From Gellertiella hungarica (GTDB taxonomy: Bacteria; Pseudomonadota; Alphaproteobacteria; Rhizobiales; Rhizobiaceae), in NCBI RefSeq assembly GCF_014197145.1, contig NZ_JACIEZ010000014.1:16922-80921 (forward strand): a stretch of DNA of 64,000 nt, given 5' to 3'. Of this stretch, positions 16,931 through 25,586 are shown piece after piece (positions within the stretch are counted from its first letter, which is position 1; each line of letters begins with the position of its first letter). A program made the translations under genes and the position numbers. The notes beneath the pieces were generated by a model that did not search any database, was not told the origin of the DNA, and saw nothing but the letters and a program-made list of their open reading frames with translations.

Positions 16931-17635
16931 TTACGACCTCTTCTGTTCGTTCGGCAGGAAACGTTCAATTTCTTGCATCAAGGCCATGACCTCGCTCCGG
17001 GCCTTTTTGACGGAGTCGCTAAGGTCCAGCATTTGCAGCGTCCCATATCCAAGTCTGATGTCGCGGTATGGGTTTCGCTCATAAAGCTCAGTGTCCAGGA
17101 GGTATGAGTCATATCCCTGTTCCTGCAAGTTTGCGATGAAGGGGCGGATCAGGCGGTAGGCTTCCAGTGAACGTCCCGGGAGAGTAATCCGGGTTCTGAA
17201 GTTGAGATGTGGAATGTTTCGCCCGGTACGATCGCAGGCGTCAGCCACGTCCATTGCTGCCTGGCCAGCAGCAAGGATCTCGTCTTGGTTTGGCTGGATC
17301 GGCGTCATAACGATCTGCGAGCCGGCGATGATCGTGTCCCGTAGCACGGTGTCTTGACCGGGCGAGTCGATCAGCACGACGTCAAACCCGGCGGTTTCGT
17401 TCTCCAGAATATGCTGAAGTGATGCATTGGTTACCGCCGTGCGAAGCTCAATGCCGTCTGGCCTGTTGTCTTTCGCCTCGGAACGGGACCACCACTCATT
17501 GAGGTTTTGTCGGCCATCGGCATCGACCAAGAGCACTTGCTTACCATGAAGCGCATATTCTCCAGCGACCAGGATTACGGCGGTTGTCTTGCCCGCTCCA
17601 CCCTTGCCGCTTACCAGCGATATGCAGATTGTCAT
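16931..17635 (-). CDS. virC1: ParA/VirC1-like ATPase
   Basis: A 234-residue ParA-family ATPase, closest in style to VirC1, which recruits the relaxosome to the T4SS and stimulates nicking. The Walker A motif KGGAGKTT lies at residues 11-18, VDADGRQN at about 38 and IDSPGQDT near 92. It is distinct from RepA in size and sequence, so it is unlikely to be the partition ATPase. Position supports a transfer role: it is the first gene of a leftward operon beginning in the oriT region, followed by an RHH protein. The start ATG at 17635 faces the divergent MobC gene. Confidence 0.8.
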   Translation of the reverse strand: MTICISLVSGKGGAGKTTAVILVAGEYALHGKQVLLVDADGRQNLNEWWSRSEAKDNRPDGIELRTAVTNASLQHILENETAGFDVVLIDSPGQDTVLRDTIIAGSQIVMTPIQPNQDEILAAGQAAMDVADACDRTGRNIPHLNFRTRITLPGRSLEAYRLIRPFIANLQEQGYDSYLLDTELYERNPYRDIRLGYGTLQMLDLSDSVKKARSEVMALMQEIERFLPNEQKRS

Positions 17636-17713
17636 TGCGCGATCCTCTCAGACTAACGGTTCCCCCGCCCCCTAGCGATCCGACGTGGTTTCAATCGGCA
17701 CATCAGTATCGTC

Positions 17714-17792
17714 GTTAAGATCTTCACATCGAAGCAAACCTAACATGTGAACACACGCAGGTTAAGATCAAAACGAACGTGTGATCACACGC
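17714..17792. repeat. Paired repeats, likely relaxosome or regulator binding sites
   Basis: GTTAAGATC occurs at 17714-17722 and 17761-17769. TGTGAACACACGC (17746-17758) and TGTGATCACACGC (17780-17792) are near-identical and each is palindromic at its core. They lie upstream of virC1, where an overdrive-like or RHH-protein site would be expected. Confidence 0.6.
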
Positions 17793-17806
17793 CTTTGGAC
17801 ATCAAT

Positions 17807-17836
17807 AAAACCACACGAGTTAGTCGTGTGGTTTTT
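17807..17836. terminator. Bidirectional terminator-like hairpin inside the divergent region
   Basis: Arms AAAACCACACGA (17807-17818) and TCGTGTGGTTTT (17824-17835) are perfect over 12 bp with a GTTAG loop, giving a GC-rich stem with an A-tract on one side and a T-run on the other, as in two-way intrinsic terminators. Confidence 0.7.
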
Positions 17837-18084
17837 ACAAGTTCTGGGTCGAGTGGTGAACCCCGGAGCCGCGTGAGGCCTCACTTGGCGCTCGCACGGA
17901 GGGCGCAAGGGCGAAGAGCGAAGCGTCCCTTTCGCCTGAGTACGAGGGACAGACAAAGGCCTTCAGAAGCGGTTTTGGCGGTGAACCCTGGTGAGCGTTC
18001 CAACGGAAAGGGTGCGAAGCGAAGCGGAGCCAGTCAAGAGGTGGAATTTGGTTGAAATTATGGAGTATCGCTTTAAGTTGAGAG

Positions 18085-18117
18085 TGGCAGGATACGCAAA
18101 AATGTTTTACATTTTGC
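18085..18117 (-). other. oriT: oriT nick region, T-DNA-border-like
   Basis: TGGCAGGATA (18085-18094) reads TATCCTG|CCA on the minus strand, matching the nick core of IncP oriT and T-DNA borders. The cut is expected between 18088 and 18087. Immediately 5' on the nicked strand is an imperfect inverted repeat, GCAAAAATG (18096-18104) and CATTTTGC (18110-18117), the usual relaxase-binding arrangement. The first DNA transferred would be the virC1 side, with the relaxase operon entering last. Confidence 0.8.
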
Positions 18118-18123
18118 ATTGCG

Positions 18124-18144
18124 ATCGTGGGACAAGCCCACGAT
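18124..18144. repeat. Perfect hairpin beside the nick region
   Basis: ATCGTGGG (18124-18131) and CCCACGAT (18137-18144) flank ACAAG. It lies between the nick region and the MobC gene and may bind MobC or pause transcription. Confidence 0.6.
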
Positions 18145-18175
18145 GACGGTCGCAAGGCTGGGGGGGCTTAATTGA

Positions 18176-18580
18176 TTGACGAGTGAAGACACGATCGACG
18201 TGCCGACAGCCAAGCAACGCAAGGGGCGTCTAATCAACGTCCGCGTCAGCGATGCAGAGCATTCGGCTATCGAAGAAGCGGCCAAGTCGGCCGGTATGAG
18301 TGTGTCTGCTTTTTTCCGTTCTCTGCTCCTCGAGGGTGCAGGCGTTCGACCTATTCTGACTGCGGAAGACAGGTTGATCATGGCCGCATTGCTCGAAGAC
18401 ATGCGGATGATCGGCATCAATTTGAATCAGGTCGCCCGCTCCCTGAATGCAGGAAAGGGTGTCCATCCCTCAGAGCTGGACATCAACCTTGGCAACGTCC
18501 AGCGGATTCAGGCGGCTGTGATGAGTGAGCTGCGGACACTTTCGCGCCGTGCGGGGCATGAGCGCCGAGGCGAGGTGTAG
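18176..18580 (+). CDS. mobC: MobC-like relaxosome accessory protein
   Basis: A 134-residue protein of the MobC family: an N-terminal RHH (about 18-60, INVRVSDAEHSAIEEAAKSAGMSVSAFFRSLLLEGA) and a C-terminal helical part with the MobC signature GINLNQVARSLN (about 80-92). Such proteins bind oriT and open the nick region for the relaxase. The start appears to be TTG at 18176, preceded by a run of Gs (18160-18166) that can serve as Shine-Dalgarno; no ATG fits. The relaxase follows three bases after its stop. Confidence 0.85.
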   Translation: MTSEDTIDVPTAKQRKGRLINVRVSDAEHSAIEEAAKSAGMSVSAFFRSLLLEGAGVRPILTAEDRLIMAALLEDMRMIGINLNQVARSLNAGKGVHPSELDINLGNVQRIQAAVMSELRTLSRRAGHERRGEV

Positions 18581-18583
18581 GCC

Positions 18584-21061
18584 GTGGAGTTCTTTTTCGG
18601 CACTTTCACAATCGAATGGGAGCAAAGGCGCGCGGCGCTATTGCACGAAATGACGCTCGGCGGCCGTGGGAGCGCTGTGGAGGAAGAGCTTGAGAAGAGA
18701 CTGAAGAATCTGCAGCACCAGGTTGGGATGTCTAAAGGCGGGTCGGGATCTAGGGGAGGGGTGAGGACTTCGGCATTCAACGTGTCGTCGCCTCCGAGGA
18801 CGATGGCTGCCGGTTCGGGTGCTATGCGATCAATGGACGTTCGTCTTGCGAGCGTTGCCAAAGGGAGCCAGCCAGCAGTTGTCAAACTGGCTTCCTACGG
18901 TGGTGGAGCCCGCGTCGGCTCGATGCTCAACTATGTTTCCAGAGGGGGGGAGCTGAAGGTTGAGAACGAGAACGGCGAGACGTTGCGTGGCCGTGAGGAG
19001 CTGGCGCGTCTCCGTGGCGATTGGGATCACCTTTTCCAAAACAGGACCGAGAGCCGCGATATCGGCGCGTTTAGCGTCGAGGTGAGCGTTTCCGGCGGCT
19101 CGAACCCGCATGAGCAGGTGCGGGACATTCTCAGCAGTGGCTTTGGTGATCGACGCTACGCTTACTCTGTCGAAACCCGAAACGATGGATCGCTGAAGGT
19201 CGAGGGCTATGTTGTGTTGCGCAGCGGGCAGGGCGAGCGGCTGACGGCTGACGCAAAGGCGGCCGCCATCGTTCAGGAGCGTTTCAACGCCAGCGCCGTT
19301 GCGAAAGAGGCCCCTGCGGCTTTCTCGTTTACAGGCTATGGCAACGGCGTGGAATATGGCGCTGCCAAGTTGCGAGACCTGATCGCGCAGCGGAACGACG
19401 TTCGAGACGATCAGGGACGTTCGATCGCAGATGACAAGGCTGCGGGCGACCTGGTGCAAAAGGAATGGCGGGATGAGCTGCACAGCCGCAAGAGCCGTGA
19501 CGTGATGCACGTGATCATGTCGGCGCGTGCCGGCACGGATGCGGCCGCGTTCGAAGGAGCTGTTCGCGACTTCTTGGCTGAGCAGTTTGCGGGCCATCGG
19601 TACGTTTTCGCTATGCACGATCCGGAGAACGATCCGAAAGAAGCAGGGGAGGGGGGCAAGCGGCCGCATGTTCATGCCCATGCCATCGTTACCATGCGTT
19701 CGGAATCGGGCGACCGGATCGAGACGACTCCGGCCACCTTCCGGCAATGGCGTGAGGTCATGGCCGAGAAGGCGCGAGACCACGGCATCAATATGGAAAT
19801 GACCGATCGGCGAGAGTTCGCCACGCCGCCAGCCTTCACGCGAAATCAGGTTCGCGCCGTCAGGCATGATGGTCGAACCGAGCATGTAGGCACCAGCGAT
19901 CCGGCGCAGGCGCGATATGACGCAAAGCGAGCTGGTCGGCGCGTGGTGGCGACGAGCCAGAGAAGCCGCCAGTACATCCTAAAGGCGCAGGAGACCTGGC
20001 AAAAGATTGCAGTGAACGCCGGCGACACAGTGGTTGCGGCCTACGCCGCTCAGCATCGCTCCTATCTGGAAAACGGCCTTGCCCAAACGGATCAATCGCC
20101 TGCTGGTGCAGTCATTCATGCAGATTTCGGCGGTGATTACCGCTCCAATATGGTAGCAATCAGAGACATGTTGTCGGAGGCAAAGGACATGCGCGAGCAG
20201 ACACGCCCAGAGTTCGAAGCGTACGAAAAGACGGTTGAAACGGCTCTATTCAACCTTCAGCGCAGCGCTGGTCCAGAGGACCGGTCAGGCTTCGAAGAGG
20301 TTTCCTCCCTCGCTCGCGAGATCGTCGATCTGCGCAGGCAGATGCTCGAAATGAAGGAGCGTGGGCTTGATGAGCAGGATGGACGAAACGCTGCTGGCGA
20401 CGTCCGCAGAGAAAGTGGTGCCGCGCCGGAACGAACGGCATCTGAGGTGCCAGAGCAGACGAATGCTAACCTCCAGTGGGAGGCGGCTGTTGCCAAGCAT
20501 GGAGGGGCTGTCGTTGAGGCTGGTAACGATGCGATGGCAAATGTGGAACACTATCGCTCCGGCCTCGCCCATATCGAAGCCGGCGAGCTCGGAGACGAAA
20601 ACCGGGAGCAGTATGAGAAGGGCCTTGAGGCTTCGCTTCATCATGCAGCTCAACTCGCCGCTACCGGAAACGGCTATCTCCGGGATGTTGCCAACGAAGA
20701 TCCGGAACTGCGCGCGGAGATCGAGACCATTGAGCGCAATGAAGAGCGTGGGGACGAAAACAAGTCAAACAAGCAGCCGATAACTGCGGATACTGCCGAC
20801 GATCGCCAACGCGATCTCAGGGCGGATCTGGAAGAGGAACGTCCAATCGGGCAAGCGGAGCGTGAGGCTCACCAGCTCGCTGAGACGGTGGACGCTACTC
20901 AGAGGCAGCAGACAAGTGTAAACAGAGACAGGGAAGCGGCCCAGCGGGGCGGCGAGACCACTCGGACTGATCCCGCGCAACAGCACATTCCTCGTCTCGA
21001 GGAGTTGGAGCGTGAACAGGTTGAACAGAGGGAGCGTAATCGGGACGACCGTGATCGCTAA
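18584..21061 (+). CDS. Relaxase (VirD2-like, MOBP type)
   Basis: An 825-residue relaxase that would nick oriT, attach covalently to the 5' end and pilot the strand through the T4SS. A Tyr in LNYVSRGG (about 115) is a candidate nucleophile, DVMHVIMSARAG (about 308) fits motif II, and MHDPEND...PHVHAHAIV (about 345-368) is the three-His metal site of motif III. The C-terminal half (about 450-825) is long, acidic and helical. The tail ends EQRERNRDDRDR, a charged end of the kind read by VirD4 and similar to the end of the Fic protein. The start GTG at 18584 is uncertain; translation could begin later in the first 80 codons. Confidence 0.88.
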   Translation: MEFFFGTFTIEWEQRRAALLHEMTLGGRGSAVEEELEKRLKNLQHQVGMSKGGSGSRGGVRTSAFNVSSPPRTMAAGSGAMRSMDVRLASVAKGSQPAVVKLASYGGGARVGSMLNYVSRGGELKVENENGETLRGREELARLRGDWDHLFQNRTESRDIGAFSVEVSVSGGSNPHEQVRDILSSGFGDRRYAYSVETRNDGSLKVEGYVVLRSGQGERLTADAKAAAIVQERFNASAVAKEAPAAFSFTGYGNGVEYGAAKLRDLIAQRNDVRDDQGRSIADDKAAGDLVQKEWRDELHSRKSRDVMHVIMSARAGTDAAAFEGAVRDFLAEQFAGHRYVFAMHDPENDPKEAGEGGKRPHVHAHAIVTMRSESGDRIETTPATFRQWREVMAEKARDHGINMEMTDRREFATPPAFTRNQVRAVRHDGRTEHVGTSDPAQARYDAKRAGRRVVATSQRSRQYILKAQETWQKIAVNAGDTVVAAYAAQHRSYLENGLAQTDQSPAGAVIHADFGGDYRSNMVAIRDMLSEAKDMREQTRPEFEAYEKTVETALFNLQRSAGPEDRSGFEEVSSLAREIVDLRRQMLEMKERGLDEQDGRNAAGDVRRESGAAPERTASEVPEQTNANLQWEAAVAKHGGAVVEAGNDAMANVEHYRSGLAHIEAGELGDENREQYEKGLEASLHHAAQLAATGNGYLRDVANEDPELRAEIETIERNEERGDENKSNKQPITADTADDRQRDLRADLEEERPIGQAEREAHQLAETVDATQRQQTSVNRDREAAQRGGETTRTDPAQQHIPRLEELEREQVEQRERNRDDRDR

Positions 21062-21067
21062 AGTGTC

Positions 21068-21280
21068 ATGCAGGACGGTAATCAGAACACCTACCTGGTG
21101 GAAGTAAACGACCCCAAGTCTGCCGACATCGTCGGCAAGATGATGGTGTGGGGTATGGTCTCCGTTGGGATCCTCGCGATCCTGATCAAGGTCTACGGGA
21201 CCGTGATCGGCTGGTATCATGCTTCTGTGGCTTGGCTAACAGAGGCGGGTCAGTACGCAGCCAGCTTCTGGCCCTTCTGA
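21068..21280 (+). CDS. Small membrane protein downstream of the relaxase
   Basis: A 70-residue protein with one clear membrane segment (MVWGMVSVGILAILIKVYGTVIGW, about 26-50) and a short aromatic tail. I do not recognise the family. It starts six bases after the relaxase stop and is convergent with virD4, so it is probably co-transcribed with mobC and the relaxase; a role in transfer or exclusion is possible but unsupported. Confidence 0.6.
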   Translation: MQDGNQNTYLVEVNDPKSADIVGKMMVWGMVSVGILAILIKVYGTVIGWYHASVAWLTEAGQYAASFWPF

Positions 21281-21287
21281 ACCTGAA

Positions 21288-23375
21288 TTAGCGGCCGGCC
21301 TGTTCCATGATTGGATCAGGAACGGTCGCTGCGAATAGCTCTTCCAAGCTCTTCCTCTTGCGCGGTGATTTGCCTTCGGCTTCCCGTTCGACGACCTCCC
21401 TAAGGCGACTAACCCGATCATTGTGCGCTTTTTCGATGTCGTTCTCTGAGACAGGTGTTGTGCGCTTTTCGGGAGCGGGCACAGCTGCCTTTGCAGGTTC
21501 CGGAGTACCCCCGGCGCTGACCTTCTTGTTGGCCAGGGCGGAGGGATTTACGACGCGAGCGGGCGAGGTGGAGGGCACTGGCTCTTTCGGAGCCTCCTCC
21601 TGGACAGGCGCCCGCGGCTCCTCCGCTTTCGCCTCAGTCACAGGCTTTATCGCTTCCGCTTGTTCAACCTGTTCCTGGCCTGCATTGGCATAGGCTGGCG
21701 TGGTCGCTGGAACTGGTTTAGGTGGCAGGTAATCGACAGTTGGAACGGTCGGTATGTGCGTCTGAGAATAGGCCTCCGCCTCCTTGAAGGGCTGCGTCTT
21801 AAAGAAGCGCAGCTTGTCTCCAAAGATTGGCCGCTGACCCTCCACCAGCAAGATCATCTTGTTCTCGGGCATCTGGCGCACTTCCTGCGGCATCATCAAG
21901 TCCCGATCGCGAATTTGCTCGACCTTTGTTCGGCGCGGGAGGCCCATAAGCTCGATAGTGCGCGATTCAGACTGATATCGGATGGTTCTCTTGCCAAGCG
22001 CGCGGGAAGCATACTCTGCCGTGGCCTGATCATTAGCACCAAGGATGAGCTGATAGCCGCAGTTGCCAAGGAGCGAATGTCGGGACGTCTCACCATAGAT
22101 CTCATCCAGGTTCTTCAGGTCCTGGATGATGAAGGCGAGCTTGATCTTATAGCCGGCCACATAGGGCAGCTTCGTCATGATCTCGTCCATGCGCTTCAGC
22201 TGGCGAAACTCATCCAGCAGGAAATAGACCGGCACCGACTTGGGATCATGCTCAAGGGTAAGTATGTCCATCACCTGTTGAACGAACAGCGTCAGCAGCG
22301 GCCTAAGAAGCGTGATGTCGGTGATGTTCGGGGCAAGGTAAATTGTGATGGGGCGACGCTTCATGGATCGAAGGTCCATGTCGGTCATGTTCGTTGCGGC
22401 CACAACGCGTTCGTTCTTGAACGGCCTCATCGCCTTCTGGATATCAAGCAGTGCCGAGGCCGCGGCCCGATCCGAGAGAGACAGGTAGGAATTGAAGCTC
22501 TCCATCGTGAACTTCGACAGGTATGGCTCCTTCTCCTTGATGTACTTCATCAAGGCCTGCAGATCGGTCCCGCTGTTGAAGAAGGAGTTGATCTCGCCGA
22601 GGTTCCTGCGCCCTTTGTAGAAGGGGCTTTCGAGAACATAGCTGATGGCGCCGGCGAGAACCTGTTGAGCTGTGGCCTGCCAAACTGAATTCTCGGATTC
22701 GGTGTTTTCCGGTACAAGAATGCTGGCGATATTTTGAATGTCAGTCGTGCGATTGCCTCGCTCAGGACGAACGAAATCCAAGGGATTATAGCTGTTGGTC
22801 GTCTCAGAACCCGGCGAGAACAAGAAGACCTGGCTGCCGTTGCGCTTCCGATAGCCGGCGGTTGCCTTGTAGACCTCGCCCTTCAGATCCGTGACGATCA
22901 TAGAGCCTTCGTGCATGAGAGCGTTGGGGATGACGTAGCCCGCGCCCTTACCGGATCGCGTCGGGCCAATAATGAGGTGGTGGCGATCGTCATACGCGCG
23001 GAGGACGTTGCTCCCGATGCGGCCGAATATGTGACCTTTCTTGCCAAACCACTTCCCGCGCCGAAGGGTTGCGAGGTCCTGAAAGGCTGCATCCCCTAAT
23101 GGATTGCTGGTAGGTTTGAGCCCAAGATAAGCAATGAGGCCCGATACGAGCAGCGCGGGCACTACAGAGCCGAGCGCGACTTTTTGAAGGGAAGGGGAGG
23201 AGCTATAGGCCCAGAACTGCTGAATTGGCGCGAATGGGTTTGAGGTGATTGTCGCCTCGAGGATCCTACCGTCACCGTAGAAGAGCTGAAGCCCCGCCCC
23301 GTACGCCAGCATCCAGACTGCAAATGCGATCAACAGGCAGAAGAACAGATAGAAGGCCTGTAGCCCCTTACTCAT
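21288..23375 (-). CDS. virD4: VirD4/TraG coupling protein
   Basis: A 695-residue T4SS coupling protein (T4CP), the inner-membrane ATPase that delivers the relaxosome and protein substrates to the channel. Two membrane segments lie in the first 90 residues. The Walker A motif is GPTRSGKG (about 136-143) and the Walker B region is YFLLDEFRQL (about 360). Residues 545-660 form a Pro/Ala/Glu-rich linker that ordinary VirD4 proteins lack, followed by a charged end (SPRKRKSLEELFAATVPDP). It is the last gene of the leftward virB operon and overlaps virB11 by four bases. Confidence 0.93.
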   Translation of the reverse strand: MSKGLQAFYLFFCLLIAFAVWMLAYGAGLQLFYGDGRILEATITSNPFAPIQQFWAYSSSPSLQKVALGSVVPALLVSGLIAYLGLKPTSNPLGDAAFQDLATLRRGKWFGKKGHIFGRIGSNVLRAYDDRHHLIIGPTRSGKGAGYVIPNALMHEGSMIVTDLKGEVYKATAGYRKRNGSQVFLFSPGSETTNSYNPLDFVRPERGNRTTDIQNIASILVPENTESENSVWQATAQQVLAGAISYVLESPFYKGRRNLGEINSFFNSGTDLQALMKYIKEKEPYLSKFTMESFNSYLSLSDRAAASALLDIQKAMRPFKNERVVAATNMTDMDLRSMKRRPITIYLAPNITDITLLRPLLTLFVQQVMDILTLEHDPKSVPVYFLLDEFRQLKRMDEIMTKLPYVAGYKIKLAFIIQDLKNLDEIYGETSRHSLLGNCGYQLILGANDQATAEYASRALGKRTIRYQSESRTIELMGLPRRTKVEQIRDRDLMMPQEVRQMPENKMILLVEGQRPIFGDKLRFFKTQPFKEAEAYSQTHIPTVPTVDYLPPKPVPATTPAYANAGQEQVEQAEAIKPVTEAKAEEPRAPVQEEAPKEPVPSTSPARVVNPSALANKKVSAGGTPEPAKAAVPAPEKRTTPVSENDIEKAHNDRVSRLREVVEREAEGKSPRKRKSLEELFAATVPDPIMEQAGR

Positions 23376-24394
23376 GATGCATCCCGTGCGAAGTAGATTT
23401 CGGAAACCCCGCGCTTGCCGCCTTCCCGCCTGAGCTGGATCACGATCGGAATGACCATTTGGATGTAGGACATCAGATCCTGCTTGGAGTAGCCGGCGGA
23501 CATGCCGGACTGCTGCATCATCATGGCAAGCTGTTCATAGGCGCCGAGCGGCGTATCGGCGTGTACTGTCGACATGCTGCCCGGGTGGCCTGTGTTGATG
23601 GCGCGAAGGAATGAAAAGGCCTCAGCTCCACGAATTTCGCCAACAAAGAGGCGATCCGGCCGCATTCGAAGCGCCGATTCAAGGAGGTTCTGAATCGTCA
23701 CGTTCGCGGTACCTTGCCCACCCTTGGATGCGATCAGGTGGACCGCGTTCTTCTGTGGTGGGAATAGCTCACGAGTATCTTCAAGCGTCAGAATCCGCTC
23801 ATTCACGTCTACAGAGTTGAGGCAAGCGTTCAGAAACGTGGTTTTTCCCGACGACGTGCCGCCACTGATCAGGATCGAAACTCGCTTCGTGATGGCCGTA
23901 TGGATGAAGTCGTAGATCTTCTCTGCGCGCAGATAGGCGATCAGCTCCCGATCCACGTCGCTTAGGCCCCCGACAGCAACCGAGACTTTGTCGAGAGAAC
24001 CGTTGTCTCGATAGTCCTGCAGAGAGAAATTCTGCACAACCTGCTTACGGATCGTGATCGACCCACCGTCGGGTGCCGCGGGCGGCAAGACGACCTGGAT
24101 ACGTTCGCCGGTCGGCAGTGCTGCGCTAAGGATCGGATTAGCGGCGTTGAGGAACTGCTTTGTCGCTGCGGCAACCCGCTCGCCAATGTTCTCGATCTCC
24201 CGTGCCGTCAGAGCATCGATTTCATGATGCTCCATGTGATCAGCGCCGAAGCGCTCAACATAGACTTGGCCTGGGCGGTTCACCGCAATCTCAACCACCT
24301 TCGGGTCATCGAGAAATTGCCTGATGGGCTCCAGAGACCGGTTCAGGAAATAATGAGGATCATGAGCGGTCGTGTTACCTACCATAACGTTCAC
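23372..24394 (-). CDS. virB11: VirB11 secretion ATPase
   Basis: A 340-residue hexameric ATPase of the VirB11/GspE family that powers pilus assembly and substrate transfer at the inner face of the membrane. Walker A is GGTSSGKTTF (about 178-187), the Asp box is TLEDTRELF, and MRPDRLFVGEIRGAEAFSFLRA carries Walker B and the His box region (HPGSMSTVHAD). It overlaps virB10 at its start and virD4 at its end. Confidence 0.95.
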   Translation of the reverse strand: MNVMVGNTTAHDPHYFLNRSLEPIRQFLDDPKVVEIAVNRPGQVYVERFGADHMEHHEIDALTAREIENIGERVAAATKQFLNAANPILSAALPTGERIQVVLPPAAPDGGSITIRKQVVQNFSLQDYRDNGSLDKVSVAVGGLSDVDRELIAYLRAEKIYDFIHTAITKRVSILISGGTSSGKTTFLNACLNSVDVNERILTLEDTRELFPPQKNAVHLIASKGGQGTANVTIQNLLESALRMRPDRLFVGEIRGAEAFSFLRAINTGHPGSMSTVHADTPLGAYEQLAMMMQQSGMSAGYSKQDLMSYIQMVIPIVIQLRREGGKRGVSEIYFARDAS

Positions 24395-25586
24395 GTTTGA
24401 TCTCCTTCATCGCTTCCGTGACAGGATCGTCGTACATCGCGCTGAAATCGAGGTCCTGACGAACATAGACAAAGATCCGCTCGCCTTGCGGTACGCTGAT
24501 CGTTGGCGGGATCCTCAGGTTTTCGGCAAGGACCGTGTTCGCCATGTCGCTGAAGGTCTGCGCGATCGTTTCTCGCGCCAATTCAGCACCTCTTTCGGCG
24601 TCATCGTTTCCGGAGCTGGAGTCGCTACCGTATCCGGTTAGATAGCTTGCACCGCCTCCGACGATCGACAGCAAGATTGATGCGCCAAAGCGCTCACGGA
24701 ACTTGTTGTCGACATGACCCGTCAGGCCCGATCGCCCGAGGCTGTCCGTGCCGATGGAGTTCAAGCGCACCGACACGCCGTCATCCCGGATCAGCCTCGT
24801 CCACACGACAAAGACCCGCTTCTGCCCCCGCGTAACTTCGGACTGATATTCCCCGATCAGGCGTGTTCCTGTTGGGATCAGGACACGCCGCCCATCGAAG
24901 GAGTACACATCCTTGGATGTGATGGCCCGGACCTGGCCCGGAAGGTCGCTGACGATCGCCGTTTCCAAGATGCCGGGGATCAGCGTGCCCTCTGGGATCA
25001 TGGCGTCGATGCGCTCAATCTGCCGGGCCTTGGCGGAACGGTCACCGATCGCACTCGCTGAGGACAGGTACTGGCTGTTGCGATCCTCGCCAGCGACGGT
25101 CAAAGGCGTGCCGCTGTTCGAGCCATCGAGCGAACCATTCGCGGATCCTCCCAGGTTCTGGTCAAGCGTGATTAGCTTTGACCGAAATCGCTCCGGAAAC
25201 ACCTCTTCGGCGGGCGGCGGGGCGCTCGCCGGTTGAGCTACTTCGGGCGGGGGAGGCACGTTGAATTCAGTGACGTCCACCGGCGGAGCTGGCGGCGGAG
25301 GAGGCGGAGGTGGAAGTTCCAAGACAGGCTGTTCGGGTGGTGGGGGAGTGGGTTCTCCATCGCGCACGAAACCGGGCGGCCGGAAGGTCGTGGTACGGAA
25401 CTCCTCCTCACTTTGGGGGCTTTCAGGCGGGCTTTCTCCGGACGTCGCGAGCACCAGGTACGCGGCGAAGACGCCAGCCAGCAAAAGGGCGGCCATGCCG
25501 ACCGTTTGATTGCGCTTTACGTTTCGATTGCTGATTTGGGCCTCGTCGGCCGCCGCCATTGCGTCGAGTTCAGGGCTGCGCTTCAT
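24375..25586 (-). CDS. virB10: VirB10, envelope-spanning scaffold
   Basis: A 403-residue VirB10. A membrane segment (about 29-49, VGMAALLLAGVFAAYLVLA) is followed by a Pro-rich periplasmic linker (about 75-125, with runs of Pro) and the conserved beta-barrel domain from about 190 (IPEGTLIPGILETAIVSDLPGQVRA...), including the GRSGLTGHVDNKFRERFGA antenna region. It bridges the inner membrane to the outer-membrane pore and senses ATP use by VirD4/VirB11. Its ATG overlaps the virB9 stop. Confidence 0.95.
   Translation of the reverse strand: MKRSPELDAMAAADEAQISNRNVKRNQTVGMAALLLAGVFAAYLVLATSGESPPESPQSEEEFRTTTFRPPGFVRDGEPTPPPPEQPVLELPPPPPPPPAPPVDVTEFNVPPPPEVAQPASAPPPAEEVFPERFRSKLITLDQNLGGSANGSLDGSNSGTPLTVAGEDRNSQYLSSASAIGDRSAKARQIERIDAMIPEGTLIPGILETAIVSDLPGQVRAITSKDVYSFDGRRVLIPTGTRLIGEYQSEVTRGQKRVFVVWTRLIRDDGVSVRLNSIGTDSLGRSGLTGHVDNKFRERFGASILLSIVGGGASYLTGYGSDSSSGNDDAERGAELARETIAQTFSDMANTVLAENLRIPPTISVPQGERIFVYVRQDLDFSAMYDDPVTEAMKEIKRERYGR

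Larger units (their letters stand above)
17636..18175. other. oriT: oriT-containing intergenic region
   Basis: A 540-bp non-coding region between the divergent VirC1-like and MobC/relaxase operons. It holds, in order, paired direct and inverted repeats (17714-17792), a perfect hairpin with T-run (17807-17836), two GGTGAACCC repeats (17853-17861 and 17981-17989), the nick-site sequence (18085-18094) with an adjacent inverted repeat (18096-18117), and a second hairpin (18124-18144). This density of structure next to a relaxase gene is typical of an origin of transfer. Confidence 0.85.

Noticed and set aside
16931..17635. Reading the ParA-like gene as a second plasmid-partition system
   Set aside because: It lies beside oriT, lacks a ParB partner, and is followed by an RHH protein; VirC1 is the better match.
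17746..17792. Replication iterons or a CRISPR-like array
   Set aside because: Only two copies of each repeat, no array, and the repABC origin is elsewhere; relaxosome or operator sites fit better.
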